DNA of 64,000 bases, taken from contig DASSPH010000042.1 of NCBI GenBank assembly GCA_035699745.1, positions 1 to 64,000 of the forward strand, read 5' to 3'. Positions 51,648 through 59,803 of the stretch are shown one piece after another. Source of the stretch: Vicinamibacterales bacterium (GTDB lineage Bacteria; Acidobacteriota; Vicinamibacteria; Vicinamibacterales; 2-12-FULL-66-21). How positions within the stretch are numbered: position 1 is the first letter of the stretch; each line of letters begins with the position of its first letter. The notes beneath the pieces were generated by a model. The model was not told the origin of the DNA, did not search any database, and worked only from the letters and a program-made list of their open reading frames with translations. The position numbers were made by a program, and so were the translations under genes.

Positions 51648-54119
51648 TCAGCGGATCGCCGCCAGCGGGTCCACCCGCGTGGCGCGATACGCCGGAATGA
51701 GCGCGGCAACGGCGGCGACCACGGTCAGCAGCAGCGCGACGGCCGCGAAGACTGCCGGATCGTAGGTGCGGACGCCGAACACCAGTGACACCATCACCCG
51801 CGTGAGCACCAGCGCCGCGCCGACGCCGAACACGACTCCCGCCGCCGCCAGCCGCAATCCCTGGACCAGGATCATGTTGCGCACGTCTTCGGGCAGCGCG
51901 CCGAGCGCCATCCGGATGCCGATCTCCTGCGTGCGCTGCTGCACCGAGTACGACATCAGGCCGTAGAATCCGACCGCCGCCAGAATCAGCGCCGCCACGG
52001 CGAACGCCGTCATCAGCGTCACGTGGAACGCGGCGCGGCGCGCCGGGCCTGCCAGAATCTCGTCCATCGTCCGCGTCCGCGCGACCGGCAGCCCTCCGCT
52101 GGCATCGCGCAGCTCGCGTTCGACCGCGGTCCGCAGGAGCCGCGGCTCGATCTCGGTGCGCACCGACCACGTGAGCGGAAACAGCCGGTTGTTCCGCAGC
52201 GTCATCGCGTCGGAGACCTGCCCGAGCGGCACGTACACGGTCGGCTCGGGATTGCGGTTCTGCTCCTCGTCCCGCGGGTCCGCGACGACGCCGATGATCC
52301 GGCGCGGACTGTCGCGGAACTCGGGTCCGGCGCCGGGCCCGATCGTGATCGTCTCGCCGACCGGATCGTTGGTCTGCCAGTAGCGGCGGGCGAGCGCCGC
52401 GTTCACGATCACCACCGGCTCGCCGTCTCGATCGTCGTGATCGACGAACACGCGGCCGCGAAGCAGGGGAATGCGGAACACGTCGAAATAGCCCGGCGAC
52501 ACCCCGCGCCAGGCGACCGTCCCCTCGAAGGGCGCGTTCACCGGACGACGATCGATGACGAACGGCAGCGCGAAGGCCGGCTCCAGGGGCAGCGACCGCG
52601 ATGCCGCAACCGCGGCGATGCCGGGCACCCCCGCGAGGCGCTGACGCGCGTTCCTGAACACGGCGTCCACCGCATCGGCCTGCTGGAGCGGCGTGCCGCT
52701 GAGGGAGGTGTCGAGCACCATCACCTGCCGCGGATCGAACCCGCGATCGACGTCACGCAGCGCCGACAGCGTGCGCACCATCAGTCCGCAGCCGACGAGG
52801 AGCACGATCGCGAGTGCCATCTCGGCCACCACCAGCGCCGACTGCGTTCGGTGACGGCGCCAGCCGCCGCCGCTGGCGATGCCCCCATCCTTGAAGGCGG
52901 AGCTGAGATCGACGCGCGAGGTCGTGAGCGCCGGCAGCACGCCGAAGAGCACGCCGGTCGTGAGCGCGATGCCGGCCGTGAACCAGACGGCCGCCGGATC
53001 GAGGACGATGGCGGCGGCGTCGCGCGCGAGCGACGGGATGGCGTGCGCCCCGGCGCGGACGATCGCGCGCAGCCCGATCGCTCCGGCGGCGAGCCCGAGC
53101 AGTCCGCCGCCGGCCGCGAGCAGCGTGCTTTCGGTGAGCAGCTGCCGGATCACCCGTGAGCGCTGCGCGCCGAGCGCGGTGCGCGTCGCGATCTCGCGCC
53201 GCCGCCGCTGCCCGCGCGCGAGGAGCAGCGTCGCGACATTGGCGCAGCCGATCAGGAGCACGAACGCGACCGCGCCGGTCAGCATCCGCAGCGCCGGCTT
53301 CACATCGCCGATCATCGCGTCGCGAAGCGGCACCGCCCAGAAGTCCTCCCACGGGCCCATCGAGAGCGGGAACTTCACCCGGAACTCTGCCGAGGTGTTC
53401 GCCAGCTGCCCGCCGGCGCGCGCCGCCGTGACGTTGCGGAACATCCTGCCGACGACGCGGACGGAGTTGGCGAAGTCCAGACTGAACGGATCCGCCTGGA
53501 GCGGCAGGTAGACGTCGGCCGGCGGATCGGGCCGGAACGCCGCGCCGAGCACGCCGACGATCTCGTACGACGCGCCGCCCAGCGGCAGGACGCGCCCGAT
53601 CACGCCGGGGTCCCCGCCGAACCGGCGCATCCAGAAGCCGTGGGAGAGCACGGCCACGTGCGGCCCGCGGGGACGATCCTCCTGCCATCGGAAGGTGCGG
53701 CCGAACAGCGGCCGGGCGCCGAACACGCCGAAGTAGTCCTGCGACACGTGCAGCGCCGAGAGATGTTCGGGAGGTCCGGCGCCGATCAGGTTCACGCCGG
53801 GATCGGCCGCTTGGTACGCGGCGAGGTGGCTGAAGATGCGAACGCTCTGCTTCCAGGCGAAGAACTTGGGGATCGAGGTGTCGAGCGTGTAGCTCGCTCG
53901 CGACGGATCGTGCGTGATGACCACCTGCACGATCTGCCCGGCGTCGGGGAAGGGCAGCGGCCGCAGCAGCAGCGCGTTGACCACGGAGAAGACGGCGGTG
54001 TTGGCGCCGATGCACATGGCCAGCACCGCGACCGCGGCGAGCGTGAAGCCGCGCGTCCGCCGCATCAGCCGCCACGCCTGGTGGATGTCGCGGATCACGT
54101 CGTCGAGGAACGTGCGCAT
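51648..54119 (-). CDS. ADOP-type ABC transporter permease (MacB-like)
   Basis: An 823-residue inner-membrane protein of the Acidobacterial duplicated orphan permease type. It has the N-terminal MRTFLDDVIRDIHQAWRLMR, first helix (FTLAAVAVLAMCIGANTAVF), a long periplasmic MacB-PCD domain (about 60-260), three helices near 280-400 (AVAFVLLIGCANVATLLLA, then a second unit), a second periplasmic domain (about 450-640) and the last helices near 700-820 ending YRATRVDPLAAIR. The FtsX-like repeat pattern, duplicated in one chain, supports ADOP. No ATPase is adjacent. Such permeases are very numerous in this phylum and have no known cargo. Confidence 0.92.
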   Translation of the reverse strand: MRTFLDDVIRDIHQAWRLMRRTRGFTLAAVAVLAMCIGANTAVFSVVNALLLRPLPFPDAGQIVQVVITHDPSRASYTLDTSIPKFFAWKQSVRIFSHLAAYQAADPGVNLIGAGPPEHLSALHVSQDYFGVFGARPLFGRTFRWQEDRPRGPHVAVLSHGFWMRRFGGDPGVIGRVLPLGGASYEIVGVLGAAFRPDPPADVYLPLQADPFSLDFANSVRVVGRMFRNVTAARAGGQLANTSAEFRVKFPLSMGPWEDFWAVPLRDAMIGDVKPALRMLTGAVAFVLLIGCANVATLLLARGQRRRREIATRTALGAQRSRVIRQLLTESTLLAAGGGLLGLAAGAIGLRAIVRAGAHAIPSLARDAAAIVLDPAAVWFTAGIALTTGVLFGVLPALTTSRVDLSSAFKDGGIASGGGWRRHRTQSALVVAEMALAIVLLVGCGLMVRTLSALRDVDRGFDPRQVMVLDTSLSGTPLQQADAVDAVFRNARQRLAGVPGIAAVAASRSLPLEPAFALPFVIDRRPVNAPFEGTVAWRGVSPGYFDVFRIPLLRGRVFVDHDDRDGEPVVIVNAALARRYWQTNDPVGETITIGPGAGPEFRDSPRRIIGVVADPRDEEQNRNPEPTVYVPLGQVSDAMTLRNNRLFPLTWSVRTEIEPRLLRTAVERELRDASGGLPVARTRTMDEILAGPARRAAFHVTLMTAFAVAALILAAVGFYGLMSYSVQQRTQEIGIRMALGALPEDVRNMILVQGLRLAAAGVVFGVGAALVLTRVMVSLVFGVRTYDPAVFAAVALLLTVVAAVAALIPAYRATRVDPLAAIR

Positions 54120-54262
54120 CGGGACTTCGCGGTCGCCGGCGGCACCCGGACAGCAAGGGCGGCGCCATCCCGATCACCCGGAAAAGACTGGCGTTGGGCG
54201 CCGCCTGCCCCGCCGGGGTGCGCGCCCGCGGGACGCAGCGTTCCGGATCCGGCCGGCCGGGG

Positions 54263-54268
54263 TAAGAT
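54263..54268 (+). promoter_or_regulatory. -10 element TAAGAT near the beta-lactamase-like gene
   Basis: TAAGAT ends 8 bases before ATG 54277 and no Shine-Dalgarno sequence lies between. The spacing suggests a leaderless transcript. Confidence 0.4.
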
Positions 54269-54276
54269 GCGCGCTC

Positions 54277-55695
54277 ATGAAGCGCACCAACGTCCTGTTC
54301 GCGGCCGCGGTGGCGGTCGCTGCCGGTTCGCTTGCGTTCGGACAGTCCGCCACCAGGCCGGCGTCCGACAGCACGGTCGACGCCGTGTTCGCGCGCTGGA
54401 CGGCCTCGACACCGGGATGCGCGGTTGGCGTGGGCAGAGACGGCCGGGTCGCGCTCGCGCGGGCCTACGGCATGGCGGATCTCGAACGCGACGTGCCGAA
54501 CACGGCAGACACCATCTTCGAGGCGGGGTCGGTGTCGAAGCAGTTCACCGCCGCGGCCGTGCTCCTGCTGGCCAGGGACGGCAAGCTGTCGCTCGACGAT
54601 CCCGTCCGCAAGTACGTGCCGGAACTTCCCGACTACGGCCCGGATCGGACGATCACCATCCGCCACATGCTGACGCACACCAGCGGACTGCGGGACTGGG
54701 GTGAAGTGGCCGGGCTCGCCGGATGGCCGCGCGGCCGCCGCGTGCACACGCACGCCCACGTGCTCGACATCGTGTCGCGGCAGAAGGGGCTCAACTTCGC
54801 GCCCGGCACCAACTGGTCCTACAGCAACACGGGCTACAACCTGGCCGCCATCCTGGTTGCGCGCGTCAGCGGGCAGTCGTTCGCGGAGTTCTCGCGCGAC
54901 CGCATCTTCACGCCGCTCGGCATGACGCGCACGTCGTGGCGCGACGACTACACGCGGATCGTCAGGAACCGCGCCATTGCCTACGCGCCGTCGCCGGCCG
55001 GCTACCGCGAGGACATGCCGTTCGAGAACGTGCACGGCAACGGCGGGCTGCTGACGACGGTCGGGGATCTCCTGCGGTGGAACGAGAACTTCGCGTCGCC
55101 GACGATCGGCGACCTGCGGCTCGTGACCGCGCAGCAGACGCCGGGAACGTTCGCGGACGGCCGCGCGCACGAGTACGCGCTGGGGCTCTACGTCCGCACC
55201 TACCGCGGCGTGCGCGAGGTCAGCCACAGCGGGGCGACTGCCGGGTATCGCGCGTTCCTCGTCCGTTATCCGGATCAACGCCTGTCGATCGCGGTGCTGT
55301 GCAATGCCGGAAGTGCCAACCCGACGCAGTACGCGCACGCCGTCGCCGAGACCTATCTCGGCGCGGCGCTGACCGCGCCGCCCCCTGCGACCGCCTCGAA
55401 CGGCCGCGGCGTTCAGTCCCCACCGTTCAGTCCCGCGAAGCCGGACGTCGACGCCTACGTGGGGCGGTATCGCAGCGACGAGGCGGAAGCGGAGCTGGCC
55501 GTCGCGCTCGACGGCAGCGAGCTGATCATCAAACGCCGGCCCGACACCGTGCTGCGCATGCGGCCCATCGCCAGAGATGTCTTCAGCGTTCCTTCACTGG
55601 GGACAGTCACCTTCCATAGAACGGGAAACGCCGTCACTGACCTCGGGGTGAAGCTCGACCGCGTCTGGGACCTGCGATTCGCGAGAATCCCTTAG
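54277..55695 (+). CDS. Secreted serine hydrolase, class C beta-lactamase family
   Basis: A 472-residue protein from ATG 54277. The signal peptide ends near SLAFGQ. The beta-lactamase fold has the three motifs: SxxK in FEAGSVSKQFTAAA (Ser 85, Lys 88), YxN in NWSYSNTGYN, and the HSG triad in VSHSGATAGYRAF. A C-terminal lipocalin-like extension (about 375-472) follows the catalytic domain (DAYVGRYRSDEAEAELAVAL). The family includes D-aminopeptidases, esterases and cell-wall hydrolases as well as true beta-lactamases; antibiotic resistance is not implied. It is divergent from the ADOP gene. Confidence 0.88.
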   Translation: MKRTNVLFAAAVAVAAGSLAFGQSATRPASDSTVDAVFARWTASTPGCAVGVGRDGRVALARAYGMADLERDVPNTADTIFEAGSVSKQFTAAAVLLLARDGKLSLDDPVRKYVPELPDYGPDRTITIRHMLTHTSGLRDWGEVAGLAGWPRGRRVHTHAHVLDIVSRQKGLNFAPGTNWSYSNTGYNLAAILVARVSGQSFAEFSRDRIFTPLGMTRTSWRDDYTRIVRNRAIAYAPSPAGYREDMPFENVHGNGGLLTTVGDLLRWNENFASPTIGDLRLVTAQQTPGTFADGRAHEYALGLYVRTYRGVREVSHSGATAGYRAFLVRYPDQRLSIAVLCNAGSANPTQYAHAVAETYLGAALTAPPPATASNGRGVQSPPFSPAKPDVDAYVGRYRSDEAEAELAVALDGSELIIKRRPDTVLRMRPIARDVFSVPSLGTVTFHRTGNAVTDLGVKLDRVWDLRFARIP

Positions 55696-55779
55696 CAGAA
55701 CCGCGGCCGGGAAGTTGGTACGATTCCCGCAGTTCAACCCGTGACAGCCGCCAAGGCTGAGTTGGAGGGTCAGACAGTG

Positions 55780-57198
55780 ATGTTGCGATCGCGGTTGAAG
55801 GTTGTCCTCGTCGCGGCGAGCCTGACGGCATGCGCCACGTCCGCCGCGGAAACGCGGACCGCGCCGGACGGCCAGACCGTCATAACGGCGCCGAAGAACA
55901 AGTACAGCCCGAAAGATGACGTGCAGCTCGGACGCGAGGCGGCGCAGCAGGTGGAGAAGGAACTCCCGGTCATGCGCGACGAGCAGGTCAACGCGTACCT
56001 GAACGAGATTGGACGCCGGCTGGTGGCGCGGATTCCGTCCGAGTTCGACCATCCCGAGTTCCAGTACACGTTCCGCGGGGTGAACCTGCGCGAGATCAAC
56101 GCCTTCGCGCTGCCCGGCGGGCCGATGTTCGTCAACCGCGGCATGATCGAGAAGGCGCGGAACGAGGGGGAGGTCGCCGGCGTCATGGCGCACGAGATCA
56201 GCCACGTCGCGCTGCGCCACGGCACCGCGCAGCAGACCAAGGCGACGCCGTTCGCCATCGGCCAGATCGCCGGTCAGATCGCCGGCGCGATCATCGGCGG
56301 CACCGCCGGGCAGGTGATCGCCCAGGGGTCGCAGTTCGGCCTCGGCACGTATTTCCTCAAGTACGGCCGCGAGTACGAAAAGCAGGCGGACCTGCTGGGC
56401 GCGCGGATCATGGCGGCCGCCGGCTACGACCCGCGCGACATGGCGAACGTGTTCCGCACGATTCAGCAGGAGGGCGGGTCCGGCGCGCCGCAGTGGCTCA
56501 GCTCCCATCCGGATCCCGGCAACCGCTACAGCTACATCAACCAGGAAGCCAGCCGCCTGCGCGTGGCGTCGGCGACGCGGGACACCCGCGAGTTCCAGAC
56601 CGTCCGGGCGCATCTGCGCTCGCTCTCGCCGGCGCCGTCGGCGGAGGAGGTGGCGCGCAACAGCCGCGCCGGCCGTACCACGGGCGGCGAGTCGCGTCCG
56701 GTGACGGGCAACGTGGAGCGTCCCGACTCGCGCTACCAGACGTACGACGAAGGGAATCTCTTCCGCATCAGCGTGCCGGCGAACTGGCGCGAGCTCGGGG
56801 ACGCCAACTCGGTGACCTTCGCGCCGGAGGGGGCCTACGGGGCGGTCAACGGCCAGAGCGTGTTCACGCATGGCGTGCAGGTGGGGGTGGCGCGGCAGGA
56901 GACGCACGATCTGCAGACCGCGACCGACGAGCTGATCCAGGGGCTGCAGCAGGGGAATCCGCAGCTGCGCCGGCAGTCGAATTACGCGCGCGGCACGATC
57001 GGCGGACGTCAGGGTCTGCGCACGACGCTGACCAACGTCTCCGAAGCGACCGGCGGCCAGGAGGTCGTCGATCTCTACACGACCCAGCTGAGCGACGGCT
57101 CGCTGTTCTACATCGTCGGCGTGGCGCCGACGCGGGAGTACGACAGCTATCGCAACGTCTTCGGCCGCGTCGTCAGCTCGATCCGCTTCACTCGCTAG
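55780..57198 (+). CDS. M48-family zinc metallopeptidase, lipoprotein
   Basis: A 472-residue protein. ATG 55780 follows GGAGGG by about 10 bases; GTG 55777 is an alternative. The signal has a lipobox (AASLTAC). The zinc site HEISH (about residues 138-142) lies in GVMAHEISHVALRHGTAQQ and the third ligand glutamate in KYGREYEKQADLLGARIM. The M48 domain covers about 40-270 (GRRLVARIPSEFDHPEFQYT). The C-terminal region (about 310-470) is a separate domain with strands LFRISVPANWRELGDANSVT. It resembles BepA/LoiP-type outer-membrane quality-control proteases in the periplasm. The metallophosphoesterase gene begins immediately after its stop. Confidence 0.9.
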   Translation: MLRSRLKVVLVAASLTACATSAAETRTAPDGQTVITAPKNKYSPKDDVQLGREAAQQVEKELPVMRDEQVNAYLNEIGRRLVARIPSEFDHPEFQYTFRGVNLREINAFALPGGPMFVNRGMIEKARNEGEVAGVMAHEISHVALRHGTAQQTKATPFAIGQIAGQIAGAIIGGTAGQVIAQGSQFGLGTYFLKYGREYEKQADLLGARIMAAAGYDPRDMANVFRTIQQEGGSGAPQWLSSHPDPGNRYSYINQEASRLRVASATRDTREFQTVRAHLRSLSPAPSAEEVARNSRAGRTTGGESRPVTGNVERPDSRYQTYDEGNLFRISVPANWRELGDANSVTFAPEGAYGAVNGQSVFTHGVQVGVARQETHDLQTATDELIQGLQQGNPQLRRQSNYARGTIGGRQGLRTTLTNVSEATGGQEVVDLYTTQLSDGSLFYIVGVAPTREYDSYRNVFGRVVSSIRFTR

Positions 57199-58056
57199 GT
57201 GGCCGGACAAGTCGTCATCGCGGTCGGCGACATGTGCGGGCCGGCGCGACGCAACCCGGGGGCCGGCGCGACCGCCGCGCTGGCCCGCCGCATCATCGCG
57301 CAGAACCCGGGGGCGCTGATCCTCGCGCTCGGCGACAACGCCTACAACCGCGGCAAGTTCGACGAGTATCGCGATCACTACACGCCGACGTGGGGTCAGC
57401 CGGATCTGCTCGGCCGCACGTATAGCTGTCCCGGCAATCACGATTACCGCACCGCCGCGGCGACGCCGTACTTCCACTACTTCGGCGAGCTGCGAGCCGG
57501 GACGCCGCAGCGCAGCTACTTCAGCGTGCCGCTGCCTGAAGCCGGATGGCACCTCGTGTCGCTGAACAGCGAAATCGACCAGGACGCGCACTCGCCGCAG
57601 CTGCAGTGGCTCCGGCGCGATCTCGCCGCCCGCCGCTTCCCGCCGATTCTCGCGATCTGGCACCGGCCGCGATGGGGCTCGGGGGCGCACCGCGACAGCA
57701 AGAAGCCGCGCTGGTTCTGGAACGAGATGTACGCCGCGCGGGCCGAGCTGATCCTGAACGGCCATGCGCACCACTACGAGCGCTTCGCGCCGCAGCGTCC
57801 GGATCAGATTCCGGACCCGCACGGTCCGCGGATGTTCATCGTCGGCACCGGCGGACGGCGGCTCGCGGGACGCACCAAGGACACGCCCAACAGCGAGTAC
57901 GCGCGCTTCGACAAGTTCGGCGTGCTGAAGCTGACGCTTCGTCCGGAAAGCTACCGCTGGGAGTTCATCGACGTCGACGATCGCGTGCTCGACACCGGCG
58001 AGACGCCGGTCAATCACAGGGAGATGCCGCATGGAGCTCAATCTCACGCTCAATGA
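57199..58056 (+). CDS. Calcineurin-like metallophosphoesterase
   Basis: A 285-residue protein starting at GTG 57199, directly after the TAG of the M48 gene. The metallophosphoesterase motifs are in order: D-x-C at residues 10-14 in place of D-x-H (VVIAVGDMCGPA), LALGDNAYN, CPGNHDYR, IWHRPRWGSG and NGHAHHYERFAP. It has no signal peptide, so it acts in the cytoplasm unless the start is further upstream. It resembles acid-phosphatase-like members of the superfamily (the GDNxY and GNHDY pattern). The last 26 bases overlap the next gene. Confidence 0.87.
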   Translation: MAGQVVIAVGDMCGPARRNPGAGATAALARRIIAQNPGALILALGDNAYNRGKFDEYRDHYTPTWGQPDLLGRTYSCPGNHDYRTAAATPYFHYFGELRAGTPQRSYFSVPLPEAGWHLVSLNSEIDQDAHSPQLQWLRRDLAARRFPPILAIWHRPRWGSGAHRDSKKPRWFWNEMYAARAELILNGHAHHYERFAPQRPDQIPDPHGPRMFIVGTGGRRLAGRTKDTPNSEYARFDKFGVLKLTLRPESYRWEFIDVDDRVLDTGETPVNHREMPHGAQSHAQ

Positions 58057-58390
58057 CGACGAGCGGCATGCCTGCCGGCGGGCATCGGTGCTGCTCCGCG
58101 CGCTCGGCAGCGGGCTGACCGAGATCGGCACGCGTGCCGAGGGCGACGCCTGCGCCGCGTACGCGGCGACGCTCGACGCCATCGTCGCCAGCGGCGAGTG
58201 CTGCTCGGTCAACAGCGACGGCAAGGTCGACGTCGAGCAGGCGGCGTTCGTGCTGGAAGGAATCCGCGACGGGCTCGACAACGCGGACCTGGACGAGGGG
58301 GCCGGCTTCGTCCAGCGCGACATCGAGCGGCTGAACGACCTGGTGCTGCGCTACAACGGCCTGGCGGCCGAACGGCTCCATTCGAAGTAG
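58031..58390 (+). CDS. Helical protein of unknown function
   Basis: A 119-residue soluble protein from ATG 58031, overlapping the preceding gene by 26 bp. It is helical and acidic: ELNLTLNDDERHACRRASVL, VDVEQAAFVLEGIRDGLDNA, DIERLNDLVLRYNG. Two adjacent cysteines (ASGECCSVNSD) lie mid-protein. I do not recognise a family. Its 3' end overlaps the convergent pnuC gene by 40 bp, a long coding overlap for a tail-to-tail pair. Confidence 0.6.
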   Translation: MELNLTLNDDERHACRRASVLLRALGSGLTEIGTRAEGDACAAYAATLDAIVASGECCSVNSDGKVDVEQAAFVLEGIRDGLDNADLDEGAGFVQRDIERLNDLVLRYNGLAAERLHSK

Positions 58391-58917
58391 CCTTTGACGC
58401 AGAGAATCAGGAAGACGACGTAGAGCCCCGCGGTCCAGTAGAGGCCGCGATTGGTGTACATCGCGACGTAAATGACGTCGGCGACGATCCACAGCGTCCA
58501 GTTGTCCAGGATCTTGCGGGTCAGCAGGAACTGCGCGATGACGCTCAGCGAGGTGGTGAAGGCGTCGGGGTAGGGGAGCGCCGCGTCGGTGAAACGGTCC
58601 ATGAGCGTGCCGAGCGCGGCCGTGCCGGCCATGGCGCCGGCGAGGGTCAGGGTCCAGCCGCGGGCGCGGAGCCGCGTGACCGGCGAGAGCGAGACCGCAT
58701 GCTCGACGGGGCCGCGGGTCCACTGATACCAGCCGTAGAACTGCATGACGAGGAAGAACACGTTCAGGATCGCGTCGGAGTAGAGCCTGGCGTTGTAGAA
58801 GATGTAGATGTACAGCGACACCATCACCGCGCCGAACGCCCACGACCAGATGTTCTGGCGGACGGTGAGATAGATATTGGCGAGGCCGCACGCGACGGCC
58901 ATGTGCTCGAGCGTCAT
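58351..58917 (-). CDS. pnuC: Nicotinamide riboside transporter PnuC
   Basis: A 188-residue inner-membrane protein from ATG 58917 (MTLEHMAVACGLANIYLTV), with seven hydrophobic segments. The PnuC signature is clear: NIWSWAFGAVMVSLYIYIFY, LYSDAILNVFFLVMQFYGWY then QW near the first third, and LTRKILDNWTLWIVADVIYV near the end, with the N-x-x-W pocket residues that contact the riboside. It imports nicotinamide riboside for NAD synthesis. Its ATG overlaps that of the M28 peptidase on the opposite strand. No NadR homologue is adjacent. Confidence 0.9.
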   Translation of the reverse strand: MTLEHMAVACGLANIYLTVRQNIWSWAFGAVMVSLYIYIFYNARLYSDAILNVFFLVMQFYGWYQWTRGPVEHAVSLSPVTRLRARGWTLTLAGAMAGTAALGTLMDRFTDAALPYPDAFTTSLSVIAQFLLTRKILDNWTLWIVADVIYVAMYTNRGLYWTAGLYVVFLILCVKGYFEWSRSAARPL

Positions 58918-59803
58918 GCTTCTGATCCTAAGTATCGTCGGGTTCGTACTCGGCGGCGCCGCGCAGGCGCCGGCGGCCGTCGACGCCGTCAGCCTGATGA
59001 ACGACGTGGAAGCGCTGTCGGCGCCGTCCATGCAGGGACGCCGCACCGGCACGCCAGGGAACCTGCGGGCGCGGGCGTACGTGGCGAGCCGTTTTCGCGA
59101 GCTGGGTCTGCAGCCGCTCGGCAGGAGCTTCGAGCAGCGGTTCACCGCCGGCGGCCGCGCGGCGGCGAACATCGTCGGCGTCGTCCGCGGCACCGCCCGC
59201 CCGGACGAGTTCCTCCTGCTGACGGCGCATTACGATCACCTCGGCGTCAGGAACGGCGTGGTGTACCGCGGCGCGGACGACAACGCCTCGGGTGTCGCGG
59301 CGATGCTCCAGGGCGCCGCGTACGTGGCGCGGCATCCGCTGCGCCATTCGGTCGTGTTCATCGCGTTCGACGGGGAAGAGCAGGGGCTGCGCGGCGCGAA
59401 GCACTTCGTCGCCAGACCGCTGGTGGATCTCGAGCGCATCCGGCTGATGCTCAACCTCGACATGGTGTCACGCAGCGACACCGCGACGATCTTCGCATCC
59501 GGCACCGCGTTTCATCCCGAGCTGATCGAGGTCGTGACGCGAGCCGCCGAAGGGCGCAGGCTGAACGTGCGGTTCGGGCACGACCGCCCCTCGAAGGGAG
59601 CCGGCGGCGCCGAGGACTGGACCCAGCAGTCGGATCAGGGCCCGTTCCACACCGCCGGTGTGCGGACGCTCTATTACGGCGTCGAGGACCACGCGGACTA
59701 TCACAAGCCGACCGACACGGCGGATCGCATTCCGCGCCCCTTCTTCACGGAAGTCGCGGAGCTGGTGATCCGGACGCTGCTCGTCGCGGACGGATCAGCG
59801 TAG
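58916..59803 (+). CDS. M28-family metallopeptidase
   Basis: A 295-residue secreted enzyme from ATG 58916; ATG 58901 would add five residues to the signal peptide. Signal peptide MLLILSIVGFVLGGAAQAPA. The co-catalytic zinc site of M28 aminopeptidases is visible: LLLTAHYDHLGV, YRGADDNASGVAAML, FIAFDGEEQGLRGAKHF, RLMLNLDMVSRS and the last His in VEDHADYHKPTD. It removes N-terminal residues from peptides in the periplasm or outside. The 5' end overlaps the divergent pnuC gene by two bases, and the 3' end overlaps the convergent amidase gene by 9 bp. Confidence 0.9.
   Translation: MLLILSIVGFVLGGAAQAPAAVDAVSLMNDVEALSAPSMQGRRTGTPGNLRARAYVASRFRELGLQPLGRSFEQRFTAGGRAAANIVGVVRGTARPDEFLLLTAHYDHLGVRNGVVYRGADDNASGVAAMLQGAAYVARHPLRHSVVFIAFDGEEQGLRGAKHFVARPLVDLERIRLMLNLDMVSRSDTATIFASGTAFHPELIEVVTRAAEGRRLNVRFGHDRPSKGAGGAEDWTQQSDQGPFHTAGVRTLYYGVEDHADYHKPTDTADRIPRPFFTEVAELVIRTLLVADGSA

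Noticed and set aside
54277-55695. True antibiotic-resistance beta-lactamase
   Set aside because: The SxxK/YxN/HSG motifs and C-terminal extension fit the broad class C serine hydrolase family; nothing points to a resistance enzyme.
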